Assembly: GCF_030463535.1 (NCBI RefSeq)
Contig: NC_132880.1
Location: 36,178,842-36,242,841, forward strand
Length of the DNA: 64,000 nucleotides
Origin: Salminus brasiliensis
Lineage: Eukaryota; Chordata; Actinopteri; Characiformes; Bryconidae
Reading direction: 5' to 3'
Below are positions 32,641-55,205 of the stretch, one piece after another. Position 1 is the first letter of the stretch. Every line of letters starts with the position of its first letter. Made by a program: the position numbers and the translations under genes. The notes under the pieces were generated by a model that saw nothing but the letters and a program-made list of their open reading frames with translations, did not search any database and was not told the origin of the DNA.

Positions 32641-34199
32641 CACCTGATTGCCGTCCCCATTTTAAAAGCACCTAACTTGAGTTACCTCTTTCAAAAAACC
32701 TAGAGCATAATAAAAATGATTTAAAATGATATTCTGATTTGCACAGTCTATAGGCATGTGTAACATAAATAATGAAGGAAGCAGTGTCTGCAGCATGAAT
32801 AATAAAAAAGTGTGTGGTCTGAACAAAGCTGGTCACAACCTGAACAGCAGCATGTGAACATTTCAACACCGCCTGATATTTGTGACACATCAGCAACAAA
32901 AAGCAATATCAAGCCTCATCACACATGTTTATATATTACATTACCATTCACACACAGGGGCATCAAATCAGCAAACTATAAGGACTGTATTGCCTGCATG
33001 ACAATATATCTGCTGTTACTGATGTTCATTTAATTTCACCTTCCTTAATAACTGGTGAATGTAGACAGATGCACAGCATCACATTCATTGCTAAGATACA
33101 AAGTGCATATCATCAGCATTGCAGATTTGTTGTCCGCCACAAGGTGGTGGTAATGCCTATAGATGTTCTTGCATCATTGAACACATGCTTTACATAATCA
33201 ATGTAATCATTAACTGTAATTCCTACATTATGAAATCATCTGATTTACTACATTAGTTCTGAAAATGCAGTGCAGAATCAATGTAATGTGTGTATAAGGT
33301 CAAAGATGAAGATCAGACTTGAAGGCCAACAGAAAAAGGCGAGTCTGAGGCGAGCCTACATGGTTTAGAGAGGAGTGTGCTGGTTACGCGTTCTTGTTTG
33401 GAGCACTTGTATCTGCACTACAGACAGGATTTCTATTCTAAGTAATGGTCTCTGATTTCACAAGGTACATGCCACAGGGGTGTTCATGCTAGCCAACAGC
33501 TTTACAAGAACAATAGAGGCTCCAGTTAACACAGACAATAATGTTAATCTGCTAGCAAACATCTGATCTGACAGGGTCAATAGAACCCTACTTTCTGACT
33601 GCAGAGTTACTACTAACCAACAACTGGTCTTAGCTGAAGATGATGACAGAACATATTGGTGTGAACGTAGATAGTGTGAGTGTCAGAGTATGAAAAGATC
33701 AGAGGAACTGATCCTGGACTCTGTAAGGCTCTGATTCAGGGGGAAATATACAGCCTATGTCAATACACAAAAAGGAGTTTAGTGTATGATTCACTAACAA
33801 ATTAAAAAACATGGGTATTCTAGGCACGCAAGCTCAATTTTAAATACATTTCCCAAAAGTGTATCCCTAACCCTACATTAAGTACATTAACCCTAAATAC
33901 ATAATGCATTTAGCCTATTTTCATACATTTTCAAATATATCTCAAAATATATTCATATTACTATGGCAATTACTATATTTTACTACAGAACATTACATAA
34001 TCCTTAGAGTATTATATACTCACAAATATTAATATTAATTCTATAAAAGATGATGTACTTAGATCATTGGAGAAGTATTAACCGTATACTGTCTCTTATA
34101 GTGTTTGTATTGATTTGTGTGTATTTAAGTATATTGTGTGATTATTCCAGTTAAACCATTTTTAAACTAGTTGTAATCACAAAATGACAGCCGCTAAAA

Positions 34200-34233
<34 letters not shown>

Positions 34234-34640
34234 CAGGCAGGGCTTCCATTCAAAAGTTTCGCAAAGGTTATGCGCAATTGCGAAATTTCGGCCACTGCTG
34301 TTTTGCGTAGATTCAGGGCGAGCTGAAATCTCCGTGCCACCCCGACGACATCTGCCACACATCTGGGAGGGCAAACGCACTAGACACGTCTGGGAGAGCG
34401 GTGCAAAGACCATCTTCAGACGAGTTTTGGATTCAGCATATCAAAATGTCAAAAGCAACCTCTGAAAAGCTCATGATCATGAAACGCTCGGACCATCCGT
34501 AGGGCCAGTGGTCTCCAGTCACCGGCCACCCGGGCGAGAGGAGAACCAGGGCTGGATACGGCTTTGTTTACTTCATCACTCTTTTCGTATTTAGTTTTTA
34601 GTCTATAGTTATAGTTATAGTCTAACTTGTCCACATCGTC
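32641..34640. other. AT-rich intergenic DNA
   Basis: No gene is seen. It contains a CA run at 34197-34231. CpG content rises from about 34240 towards the transporter promoter. Confidence 0.5.
34197..34231. repeat. (CA)n microsatellite
   Basis: An uninterrupted AC run of about 33 bases upstream of the transporter promoter. Confidence 0.95.
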
Positions 34641-35025
34641 CTGATGTAAACCTTTTTACGCATTTTAACGATATTTAGCTTTTTTTCCATTTCGCAGAAA
34701 GTTGGTGGATGGAAAACCTGCTCCAGAGGGCGGGAGAGAGATGTTTGCACTGGAGCCCAGGCTTTCAGTGAGCTCCAGCTCCTCAGAGCTACGTAGCTGA
34801 TGTCCATGTAGGGGCGGGAACAGAAGACCCAGGCGGCTGCTCTTAAAGCACAGTGAGCTCAGCTAGCCGCCTGCCATACCAGCCTGAGCTTTAGTTTCCG
34901 CCAGGCAGCACACGTGGACATCACCATCACCATCACCCATCACCATCACCATCACCATCACCGATCACTCGTCACCAACACGTGGAATGTTGACCACGAC
35001 CAGCATCGTTTAGCCTCGCGTGCAG
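34640..35025 (+). promoter_or_regulatory. Transporter promoter and non-coding first exon
   Basis: A GC- and CpG-bearing region ends at a consensus donor (CAG|GTAAGC, exon end 35025). Two palindromic E-boxes CACGTG lie at 34911-34916 and 34979-34984. They flank a CATCAC repeat (34919-34966) that would be in the 5' UTR. A non-coding first exon is usual for vertebrate y+LAT genes. The transcription start is not resolved. Confidence 0.6.
34919..34966 (+). repeat. (CATCAC)n simple repeat
   Basis: About eight ATCACC units, with one interruption, in the presumed 5' UTR of the transporter gene. Confidence 0.9.
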
Positions 35026-36871
35026 GTAAGCTCTGATACGATCGGTTGTTTTTGGGGTCTACCGCCGTCCCAGTTTGGCTCCTGGTGCTGTTCTCCTTCA
35101 GGGTCTTTACTTTATTCTATTACCCTCATCTCTCACCCCAGCTGGCTGTTTAACACAGCGGTCGGTACTAATGTCGTTAGTTACTGCTGGGCAGCGTTAC
35201 TACGGTTAGCTAGCGCGCTAATACCAGCTAATATGAGCAATGTGAGACACGTTTCCACCATCTGGAGAGGAGAAACACCCGCCTGGGCATCTTTAACCAA
35301 TATCTGAAGTTTTGAAGCGGGTTAGGACACGGGGTTAGGGGGTTTAGTTAGTTATAGTTAGTTAGTTAGTTAGTTAGATTAGTGTGAGTTTAGGGAGAAG
35401 CCGGTTAAAACGTGGACTACGAGCAGAGTAGTGTCAGTAGGAAGCTAGTTAGCTTAGAGTTAAGACAGACAGACAGACAGACTGCCAGCTCGACTGGTTT
35501 CACTCGAGCTGAATAATGTAGCTAAATAACTTCATCGATAAACAATCAATCTCCTATACGTTACTAGAGAACGTTTTTTTTTTTAGGTGAGGTCACTCTT
35601 TTAGTCTTATTGGGATGTTTTGGGAGCTGTGTTGGCGCACATTCTTCCGGATGTAGATCTAGACACAGACACATATAGCCATGTACTTGATGTAAGAGGA
35701 AAGCTAGAAAGATGGGTTGCTAGTTAAGGCAGAGATCGACTAATAAAAGACCCCCTCGCTATAATGTTTCTAGATAATTGTTTCAATAACAGTAGCTAAG
35801 TAAATAACACAAACCACAGACTGTCAGAAATATGACAGCATACAATCAGACGAGGTAGCAGCATCGCTTAGCCAACGCTGATGGCTCATACGCTAAAGGC
35901 TAAAAGTTTGTGGACACCCCTTCTAATGAATACATTCAGCTGCTCTGATTGCTGAAACAGATGCAGATTGTCTTGTCCCTTTAGAGAAGTATTGCCAAAA
36001 GAATAGGAGACTCTGGAGCTGGTTAAAAAAATGAACCTATTGGCATCATACCTAATGCCAGGTGTGGGCTTGAGGGGTATACAGCTCCTCAGCATTGATC
36101 TGTGGAGCAGTGGAACTGTGCTCTCTGGAATGATGGTGCTCTGTCCTTATGATCCTTAAATCCTTAATGCAGTGACTTCTACCCACCTCTAAACATAAAT
36201 CTAGTCTTGCCTCTTTCCTACCATCTACACCCCCTCTCCCTTTAGTCTATGCCTCACTGCTACATGCACAGGCTTAATTAAATAACTCCTGAAACGAAAA
36301 CCTCCTCTATCCGTGTCCAGTATGGGTACAGGTGTGGTATAGCAGGAAGCGAATGCGGTTGACGGCAGCATTTCCCACATGTGCATCCTGGTTTACTCAG
36401 AAAGGCCATGTTAAAGGAAAATGCTTCTCCTTTTTGCATCATGTTGACTTTAAAGATGTAGTTTTTAAGACGAGAAGTCTCCTGATACTCAAGATTTTTA
36501 AATTGGAAAAGGAAAAGTAGGATCAGAAAAAATCTCAACTGTCAATGGAGGTCAGTGTAAATACATTTAATTCCAGGTCATTTTGGATTTCCATTTCTAC
36601 ATTTCTTTTGTTCCATTCATCATGAAATTCATCATAATGTAAAGAACAACTCCTGATTCACATTATGTCAAAACGTGAAAAATGAAGAAACAAGGTTTTT
36701 GTGCGACAGCAACGATATGATGGTGTTCTTACACCAGCTGAGCCTTTTGAAGGTACAGTTTCTGCATACGTCCCTTTTTTACTTGGATTTGCTCTCGGAT
36801 GTGCTTTTGTGAGGACGGCTCAGAGTTTGTTGCCCTGTCGTCTAATTCTTGTTCTTTTTTTTATTTCACAG
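35026..36871. other. First intron of the transporter gene
   Basis: It contains a GTTA repeat (35345-35380), a GACA repeat (35464-35480) and an inverted MITE (35890-36150). It ends in strong acceptor sequences at 36871 (ttatttcacag) and, further on, 36973 (cttcag). Confidence 0.6.
35890..36150 (-). mobile_element. Non-autonomous DNA transposon (agtattgggaca family), inverted copy
   Basis: It begins aaagtttgtggacacccctt. On the minus strand it matches the copies at 30765-31145 and 38636-38985, for example attccagagagcacagttcc and ctccacagatcaatgctgag. It is internally diverged. Confidence 0.7.
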
Positions 36872-36986
36872 ATGTGATGTGGCAAGAACGGAAGAGAAAC
36901 TGTAACTGAGAGTGCCCTCCAGTACCATCCCTACCTGTTTTCCAGTCACCTTTTTCTTTTTTTTTTTCTTCAGTCAGTGTGAAATC

Positions 36987-47780
<10,794 letters not shown>

Positions 47781-50215
47781 ACATGAACTGACCTTACCAA
47801 TGAACTTCACTTTCCTGTTCCTTTTTCACCACAAAGAACCAGAGGATTTTCTGAGGATTTTATCTATATATTTTTTTCGTTGTAATGTTTATTGAATTGA
47901 ACATAAACTGGCGGACCTTTTTTATATTAAACTTTTGGTCTTTCACAGTGTGGAAAAGCTAAAAGTATTGAGCAGAGGTGAGTACTGAACCTAGGCTACA
48001 GCACGTGGCTGAGCACACGCACACTGCACCGTAGACGTTAACATCTAATCATTTTGTGAGTTACTGCCACAGAGGCTTAAATGGAATCTAGTAAATGCTG
48101 TGGTCTTGCGTGTTCCTTTGATAAACTGTTTACCATTTCTGGGAGTACATTATAATGGGAAAATGACAGGTTTTATGTAACTGGTGGCCAGATTTTGGTC
48201 AAACTTTGAGGCAGTATTCTCTGTAAGTGTCTTCATTGTGTACTTTACAGATCCATTCATCTGTACTAATCCCTTTTTTAACGCTCTTTCTTATTTTTCC
48301 TTTAGGCTGTATGTGCTCTTAAATGGTAAAGAACCATTTTTTTTTTAAAGATGATGTGAAGAGGCTTTCAGTTGGTAAGGAATCTTTACATCCACATCTT
48401 CAAGTCTTTTATAAGGTTCCTCACATGCATCTTTTTTACAAATGTGGTTCTTCACCGAAACAAAAATGGTTCTTCTGTGGCGTTGCTCAAATTGCATTAT
48501 TTTTAAGAACATGGGTGTACTATTGTGAAATTGCCATTTCTCATATTGCTGTACTTGCAGTGCACTTATTGTTACAGATTTGAAATGGATATTGCATGTA
48601 TGCAGATGGGGAAAATGGCAATTCCTTTGATGGCGCCTATCCAATATACAGCTCTAATCTTGCTTAATATGGGATTTTTGTTTTTTTTTGTACATGCAGC
48701 CCAGACCTAAAATGACCATGTTAAATACAGCTTCTATGTAAATGTAAAAAAAATAGATTGTAGAGTTGTTTGCCTTTTAAAATGCTGATGTAGGAAAAAT
48801 TGTACAACAGAGTTGTATATTATGTTACACAATTATACATTATACACAAAAAATTGGCCGTTATAGTCAATAGTGCGGTCTCCATACCTACCCCAAATCC
48901 ACCCAATATAAAAAAGGATGAGGCATTTACAAAAGACCAAAGTGTTTATCAGCAAAACATTTTTTTATTATTATTATAATTTTGATACATTTCTGTGGTC
49001 TTATTTTTGTTTTCTTTTTTTTGTGGGTACATTTTCAATCAAAGATTTTACCATATTCTCATTGGCAAACCGTTGTTTATATGCTGCTTAATTTCAGCAT
49101 TGATTGCATCCGTCCTTGCATCCTGTTTTAGAGTCGGCACTTGAATGTCTTGCGCATCTCTTAGTTTAATTTCCGTCCTGTCTGCACTTATGACCAAAGT
49201 TTTAGGCTAGTGCTGGTCCTGGAGCTCTGCTCTCCTGCGCATTTCTGCTGAAACACACCCTTTGCAGGGACTTCAAATCAAAAGGTGCATCCAAAAATGA
49301 AAACCAGGTGTGTTTCTCTGTAGGATGTCTCTGGCTAGGTTGTGCAAATCTGGCTGTGGGATTCCACCTAGATCTTGGGGCTCTTCAACCAGTTATTTGT
49401 ACTCTGTTCTTTTTCCAGCTCCAAAAAAAGGGTTTAAAGCCATATTTGTTTTATTTAAATTCATTCTGATTTATTTTAGCCAGGCCCTGTTTGATTGTAG
49501 GAATAATGAATGTGGTTCAGGAATATGTTGGAAGCAACAAAAACAAAGTTGAACAAAAAGTGGATGGATATGTGCTGACTTGAGAACTTGTCATGATTAT
49601 TCTACTGTTTTTTACAGGAAACTATAGCTTCTAGACTAGACTAGTCATGATTCATGTTGTTTTAGAAGTGTAACGAAGACTCTAAGGATGATCACTCTGA
49701 TCATTCTCTCCAGTTCCCAGCAGGGACTTTGTAAACCATGAAATCTTCAGTCAACACACTCAGTACTTTAAGCATATGCAATTTGTACTTCTCACCTGCT
49801 ACCTGTAAAGTTCCGTTACCACCATGCACAAGTACTGTACAGTTACCCTGTGCCTTCTGTAAAGAGACCAAATATTGATATTTTCTACGCTATTCTTAGA
49901 CATTGTTAAATTGTGTGTCTGTGTAAAGGTTACTTTGTAAAATGTGGTTTACCATCATACATCATACAGATGCTGTTTTCACTCTGCTTTTGTTATTTGG
50001 TCATAAATTGCTGTATCACTCTTGAAGGAACATGAGTCTATAGTGTGTGCAATCAAATCTTCACATTGTCAGGTCTTTTGCCATGTTCGATTTGTGCATT
50101 TTACAGAGGGTTAAGACACAGAATACTCTATGATGGCCATATTTTTGTGACTGTTTTTATTTATTTTGTCCATACCAAATGCTAACTATAATAAATACGA
50201 TTGGGGAAAAAACTG
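47781..50215 (+). other. Transporter 3' UTR with alternative poly(A) signals
   Basis: ATTAAA at 47926-47931 followed by TG-rich sequence could end a short 3' UTR. AATAAA at 50190-50195, followed by a TGTAGTGTTCAGTGTGGTG stretch, could end a 2.4-kb form. The sequence between is AT-rich and non-coding and contains a snapback element at 48322-48490. Transcript ends are inferred from signals alone. Confidence 0.5.
48322..48490. repeat. Snapback MITE inside the transporter 3' UTR
   Basis: The left arm aaatggtaaagaaccatttt and the right arm caaaaatggttcttctgtgg are inverted. Between them the words ggaatctttacatc and aaggttcctcaca recur as variants. The transcript could fold into a long imperfect hairpin. 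Confidence 0.6.
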
Positions 50216-50707
50216 TAGTGTTCAGTGTGGTGAACTTGGAAATCCTCTGGAGGGTGCTGCTGTGCAACAAAATGCATCCAAGCCTTTTACAGTCCCTGAC
50301 CAATACCTTGGTAGAAATAGATTGTGGATGTAATGTAATATTTTAATATTATGCATTTGCAAGTGACACTCCCATACCTAAGACAATACTGTCATGCCTT
50401 GTATAGATGTGCTCCTATGGCAGAATTGTGTTTTTAATCATTTGTTGATCTGTCAAAAGGTAAAAGATGCAGGAGTCTTAGCTGCTCTAAAACCTATATG
50501 AATATCAGTAATAATAAAGAAAAACTTTACTTTGTTTTACACAATTTCACACTGTGCAGTCAAAACATTTAGTATCCAAACTTCCTAGCTGCCTACCAAA
50601 TAGCACAAACTTTTATATCTGTGTTAAGTCTTTATCTGGTTTGACATAAATGGATAAAAATACAACATTCAGGTTTCCAGATCACCGTTTGAATACCATG
50701 CTAAACT
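50216..50707. other. AT-rich intergenic DNA
   Basis: No gene is seen. AATAAA at 50512-50517 is a possible further-downstream poly(A) signal for the transporter. Confidence 0.5.
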
Positions 50708-51080
50708 GATCAGCCATAACATTATCAGCAGATCCTTTAAGTCCTGTAATTTGCAAGGTGCGGCCTCCATGGATCAGTATCAGTAAGACGAGGCACACGT
50801 GACCCTGTCGCGGTTTCTTCGGTTGTGCTTCCTTTGAGCTCTTTTGGTTGGTACTGACCACTGCACACTAGAAACGCTCCACAAGACCTGTCTGATGTTC
50901 TGGATATTCTCTGTCCCAGTCATCTAGTCATCACAGTTTGGCCCTTGTCAAAGTGGTTCAGATTCGTATTCTTGCCAATTGTTCTGGCTTATAACACACA
51001 GCCTTCAAGACTGTTCTTGCTGCCTAATATATCAGATATTATATAACAGATGCCAGTGTTAACGAGATAGTGTTGGTGTT
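50708..51080 (-). mobile_element. Tc1-like element, internally deleted
   Basis: It begins ctgatcagccataacattat and contains cagcagatcctttaagtcct, tggtactgaccactgcacac, catcacagtttggcccttgt and ttgctgcctaatatatc in the order expected of a minus-strand Tc1 family member. Only its ends and the N-terminal transposase region survive. Confidence 0.8.
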
Positions 51081-51121
51081 ATTCAATTAATGTCAGTTAA
51101 ACCTCAGACTACACAATGCAA

Positions 51122-51300
51122 ATATACACTGATCAGCCATGCCATTAATACCATCTGCCTAGTACTAAGTAGGTCCCTCTTGTGCCTCGATAACAGATTC
51201 CTCCTTAAACCATTTGAGGTGGGATTCTGTTGACTTTTTTGGTAGCTTCTGCTTTTCTATGTCCTGGGTGGGTAGAATAGCTTGTGTTTACCCAATTAGT
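51122..51300. mobile_element. Second Tc1-like terminus fragment
   Basis: It restarts with tacactgatcagccatgcca, then diverges. It lies only about 40 bases beyond the previous copy in the same orientation, and may be a separate insertion or a partial duplication. Confidence 0.5.
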
Positions 51301-51666
51301 GTGTGACACCTTCTTGCAATGGATTCTAGTTCTTGGGGGCCTTTAGATAGCCCTTCCCAAGCAGGAGAAGCAAACTTCAGAACGGACCGGATGAAGGTCA
51401 GGTAAACGTTAAGAAGCCCATCTTTCGGATAGGACGTCCTACCCATGAGCCCACACGTTTCTTGTTGATGGAGTACATGTGAGGTAAGGGGAAAACTTTT
51501 TTTTTGTTCGTTTTTGTTGGTCGTCTGTTTTAAGGAGTCTGCTGTCTGATGCATTCGTCTGGGGTATTCCAAGTAACTGCAGGAGTCTGTTTGTGAGAAT
51601 GTGTTTCCTGGCTTGTTGCCAGTGTTCTCCTTCCAGGAGATGAGAGGAGGCATCGTGTTTCAGTGT

Positions 51667-51669
<3 letters not shown>

Positions 51670-51718
<49 letters not shown>
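51670..51718. repeat. (GT)n microsatellite
   Basis: About 24 uninterrupted GT dinucleotides, some 100 bases upstream of the orphan promoter candidate. Confidence 0.95.
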
Positions 51719-51719
<1 letters not shown>

Positions 51720-51819
51720 CTTGCTCTCAGGTGCTGGCCGTGAATAGGTGCTGCTCTCCAGGCTGAGGCAGTCTCTGTGCAGCCCGTGGTTGAGTGAGCT
51801 GCAGAGGGAGTTAGTTTCC

Positions 51820-52135
51820 CCTGACTCATGCATAAAATATAGAGCTGAGGTAACACAAACAGACCAGAAGAGACAGGAGACCCACAGCTACAGCCAGTAT
51901 CGAGCATAGAAAGCCGGTTCACAGGATCTTACGGGACCCCGGACCAGGTCCAGCTCAAGCCATAGGAATGAACTCTTCAGAGGGGGAAAAGTAGGCGCGT
52001 TTGGCCTGACCTTGCTGGATGACTTCCTGCGGACCCGCTCTGGCGCGAGGCCATGGACCTGCCTCGACGGCTCCACTGGATCCGCAACCAGCCATGGAGG
52101 GCCCGGGCACGTCACAGGCAGTTCAACAGTGAGTG
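51820..52135 (+). promoter_or_regulatory. Orphan promoter and first-exon candidate
   Basis: In order this stretch shows an AP-1 consensus TGACTCA (51822-51828), a TATA-like ATAAAATA (51832-51839), a GC-rich leader, two possible starts (ATG at 52019 and 52053, the latter in a gaggccATGG context) and a consensus donor GTGAGT at 52129. From 52053 the frame reads 25 codons plus one base; from 52019, 36 codons plus two bases. I do not recognise either peptide, and I found no partner exon before the window ends. It could be the 5' end of a gene extending to the right, a non-coding RNA, or chance. Confidence 0.35.
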
Positions 52136-52489
52136 TGACAAGTGTGTTTGTGTGTGTGTGTGTGCGCATGTATATCTGGGGCATGTATATTCTATTTCCT
52201 CTCCTATTCGATCTCTATAATGAAGTGAATAAGGAAGCTGATGGCTTAGGAAGTGCTCATGCTCTGGTGCACTGGTCACTCAGTTCTGTCCCCAAGCAAA
52301 CGGGGGCTCTTGCACATCCCGGTAGCCTGTGATTCTCTCTGTATGGGATATCACTGAAGGGATTGTGATGGAGCAACATCAGTACTTTTTACTGGAGTGA
52401 TTGAATAAATGAATAAAAACAAACAAATACAAATAATGTTCATTACAGAAATACTTTGACCAAAGTTTTCAAATATAGTCTGTCAGCCA
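52136..52489. other. Intergenic DNA
   Basis: A short TG-rich run follows the putative donor (52140-52165). Nothing else is recognised. Confidence 0.5.
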
Positions 52490-52700
52490 AGATATACACG
52501 GTCATTTCAGAAAAACTCCAGCAGCACTCATGTCTGAACCAGCGCCACACACAATGACATGCAACCATCATGTCAATGTCACTGCAGCACTGAGAATGAA
52601 CCACCACACATATAATGCTCTTTTCCTTGGTGAGCCTGTGGGGTCCTGACCATTTAAGAACATGGGGAAATGAGGCTAACAAAGTTCAGGAATTACATGT
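52490..52700. mobile_element. Fragment of the foldback transposon family
   Basis: Blocks aaaactccagcagcactcat, tcaatgtcactgcagcactg, agaatgaaccaccacaca and tgtggggtcctgacca correspond, with divergence, to the element at 44701-45425. Confidence 0.7.
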
Positions 52701-54379
52701 GTGCTCTCTGGCATAAATGACTTTTTTTCTGTAAAATAAAAGTAAATTAAATTCAAATGCATTAAAAAAGGGCTTCAGTTAATGTTGGTGTGAGACAGTT
52801 TTGTAAAAAAAAAATAGCATGTAATACAGGGCCAGAAACCACAGGTCAATAAAAAACTAAAATATTAAGAGCTGTTAATTGTCAGGTTTAATAGGTCTGT
52901 TAGTGCTGGAAAATCACCAAACTGTGCTGGATTCTGGCCCCCATTGCCTACCTCTGGTCTATACTTTAGTGTTAGGGTGTAGTATGCAATTGGGATACAC
53001 CTATGGAGTCCCGTTCCTCAGGTGCATAAAAAATGGCTATGGTCATGTGACCAATTACACCACTCATATTGTCAAATTTTCTCTTTAAAAGAAGTCACCT
53101 GTGCCCAGTTGAGAAAGGGCACTGTGTTGCTCTGACCATGTCCATGTCACGTATTCGGAAAACAGGCTGAAGTGTTGGGGGGGGGGGGGGGGGGGTGTAG
53201 TGGTGTGTTATTGGTGCTGCTGAAGCATCAGTATGAGTGTCTGGGATCAGGTGGCGCTCACACACCGACGACTCACACCGCGCACCGATTGGCTGTCAGC
53301 CAGCTGTGCTGATTGGTGATGTGATGAGGTGCCCCAGAATCTGTTCCACAATGTTCTCACAGCTCACAGTCAATCCAGGACAGTGGCAGGAATTTATACC
53401 CATGACAAGCACAGACAGGAAATGCATCTGGGCAGCAAAGACTGCTGTTATATCCTGTTGTGAAATCATTCATTTCCATGTCCTGATGCCATTTCTGAGC
53501 TGATGGTCCTCGTCTGAACCAGTTATACAAGCAGAAACAAGGCTACAGAACATCAATGAACAAGACAGGTAGACTAAAGTGGGACACTGAGAGACCAGCT
53601 CGTCCCGTAATGACTTAAGTGAGTTTCAGCTCACTGTTCAAGGTATTCAGTAGACCCTTGCTCAGAGGGGATTCTGTGAAAGTTTAATTGGAAAGGCATC
53701 AGCGGTTATTGGAGAGGACCAAGTTTGTGTGCAACAGGCTAATTTACTTCTGCTCACTTCTCAAATCCACTTATCAGTTGCTGGTGTAGTGCTGTTTTTT
53801 GTCTCAAAGGTGTTTTAACATCTTAAACTGCATGGCATAGTCAGGGGCACTGCACCCCTCCCTCTCTTTTAACCTAATTCCTCAGAATTCTCCACGCAGT
53901 TACTGAATAGTAATCAGTCACAGAGTTTGAGATGTTAAAAAATGTTTATGAAGACATATAGGGTCAGTTTCCAAGACAGGGATTAGGCATAGTCCTGTAT
54001 TACCTTGTCCTTTCAAGGGGGAATCTTCATTCAACATGCTGTGTAGTACAGGACTAGGCTAAATCCCTGTCTGGAAAACCAACCCATAGAGCTCTTAGCT
54101 TGAAATGGTCCTGTATATGGCAAGAGAGACTTGGGGTGATATTCTAGCCAAAAATAATATTCCCACAATCTTACTGTTACTCTAGTCAATCATCTAATGA
54201 TCAATAGATGCCTATAGCCACCAATTAGCATCACGTAAGCTGATTTCTCTAAGCATGTACACTTACACACATTGTTATCTATAAAAATAGTGTCATCTAG
54301 TTGAATTATTTAGCATAGCAAGGAGCAGTAACTGCCTTATTAAAGCTTAATGTCTGTCAATACTGTTGTCCATTTTATA
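52701..54379. other. Intergenic DNA
   Basis: It contains a 19-base G run (53177-53195) and a moderately GC stretch at 53220-53480 with two inverted CCAAT words and a chance open frame. No gene is supported. Confidence 0.5.
53177..53195 (+). repeat. Poly(G) run of 19 bases
   Basis: The longest G homopolymer in the window. It is a likely site of length error in sequencing as well as of quadruplex formation. Confidence 0.9.
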
Positions 54380-55205
54380 CACTGATCATACCATAGCATT
54401 AACTCCACAGGTGAAATAAAAACCCTGATTATCTTTTTCTATGGAGGCATCTGAAAAGGGGTGAGGTATGCTGGGCATAAAGTGAACAGGCAGTTTTTAA
54501 AGTTGATGTGTTGAAAGCAAGAATCTGAGACACTCAGACAGGAACCAGATGACTAGGTCAGAGCATCTCCAAAATATCAGGCAGGTCTTGTTGGGCTTTT
54601 CTGGGATGCAGTGGTCAGTACCTACCAAAAGTGCTCCAAGAAAGGACAGCAGATGAATCGGTAACAAGGTCATTGGCACTGATGCGATCCATGGAGACCC
54701 CACCTCACAACTTACAGGATTCAAAGGATCTGCAGATAAAGCACAATTGGCCATGCTCTCTCTGGGTGGGTAGATGGCTAGCACAGACATCGGTTGACTG
54801 ATGTATCAGAGCTGAGATCCTGCGCTTTCCTCTGAGCGTGTTGGTTGACCAGTGATGCTGCATTGGTGGCAGTTCGAAAAGAGGCGGTGGCTTTCACATG
54901 TATCGGGGGAGGCATGTGCTTGTCCTCACCCTCCTAGTGTAGGGAGCATTGCAAGTGATTGGGGAGTCCTGGTGAGTGGTGGGTTAATTGGCCCTAAATT
55001 GGGAAAAAACTGTGCTGGACAATCTGTCATCTATGGATACCCCACCTCACAATTTATAGGACTGCTGATGTCTTCATGCCAGATACCACAGAATACCTTC
55101 AAAGGTCTTGAGGAGTCCATGCCTCCACAGGTCAGAGCTGTTCTGGTGGCACAAGGAGGGACCTACACAATATCAGGCAGGTGGTTTTAATGTTAGGGAA
55201 GATCG
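54380..55205 (+). mobile_element. Tc1-like element, disrupted by a nested repeat
   Basis: The left part carries tgatgtgttgaaagcaagaa, gactaggtcagagcatctcc and gcagtggtcagtacctacc, the 5' part of a Tc1-type transposase region. The right part (55031-55205) carries gccagataccacagaatacc and acctacacaatatcaggcag ending in ggtggttttaatgttaggg. These match, inverted, the copies at 50708-51080 and 31826-32055. A different repeat sits between them. Confidence 0.8.
54731..55030. mobile_element. Repeat inserted in the Tc1-like element
   Basis: The segment runs from about gcacaattggccatgctctc to ggccctaaattgggaaaaaa. It includes ggtggctttcacatgtatcg and ggcatgtgcttgtcctcacc. I recognise it as a dispersed repeat of otophysan fishes but cannot name its class. 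The Tc1 sequence on either side is duplicated (54689-54719 and 55031-55061). Confidence 0.6.

Noticed and set aside
36912-36986. Upstream in-frame start giving the transporter an N-terminus with seven consecutive Phe
   Set aside because: The Phe run is the translation of a T-rich pyrimidine tract ending in CAG at 36973. The frame from 36987 gives a sensible cytoplasmic N-terminus.
53237-53503. 88-codon open frame with nearby inverted CCAAT words
   Set aside because: No recognisable protein features and no splice or poly(A) context. Probably chance.
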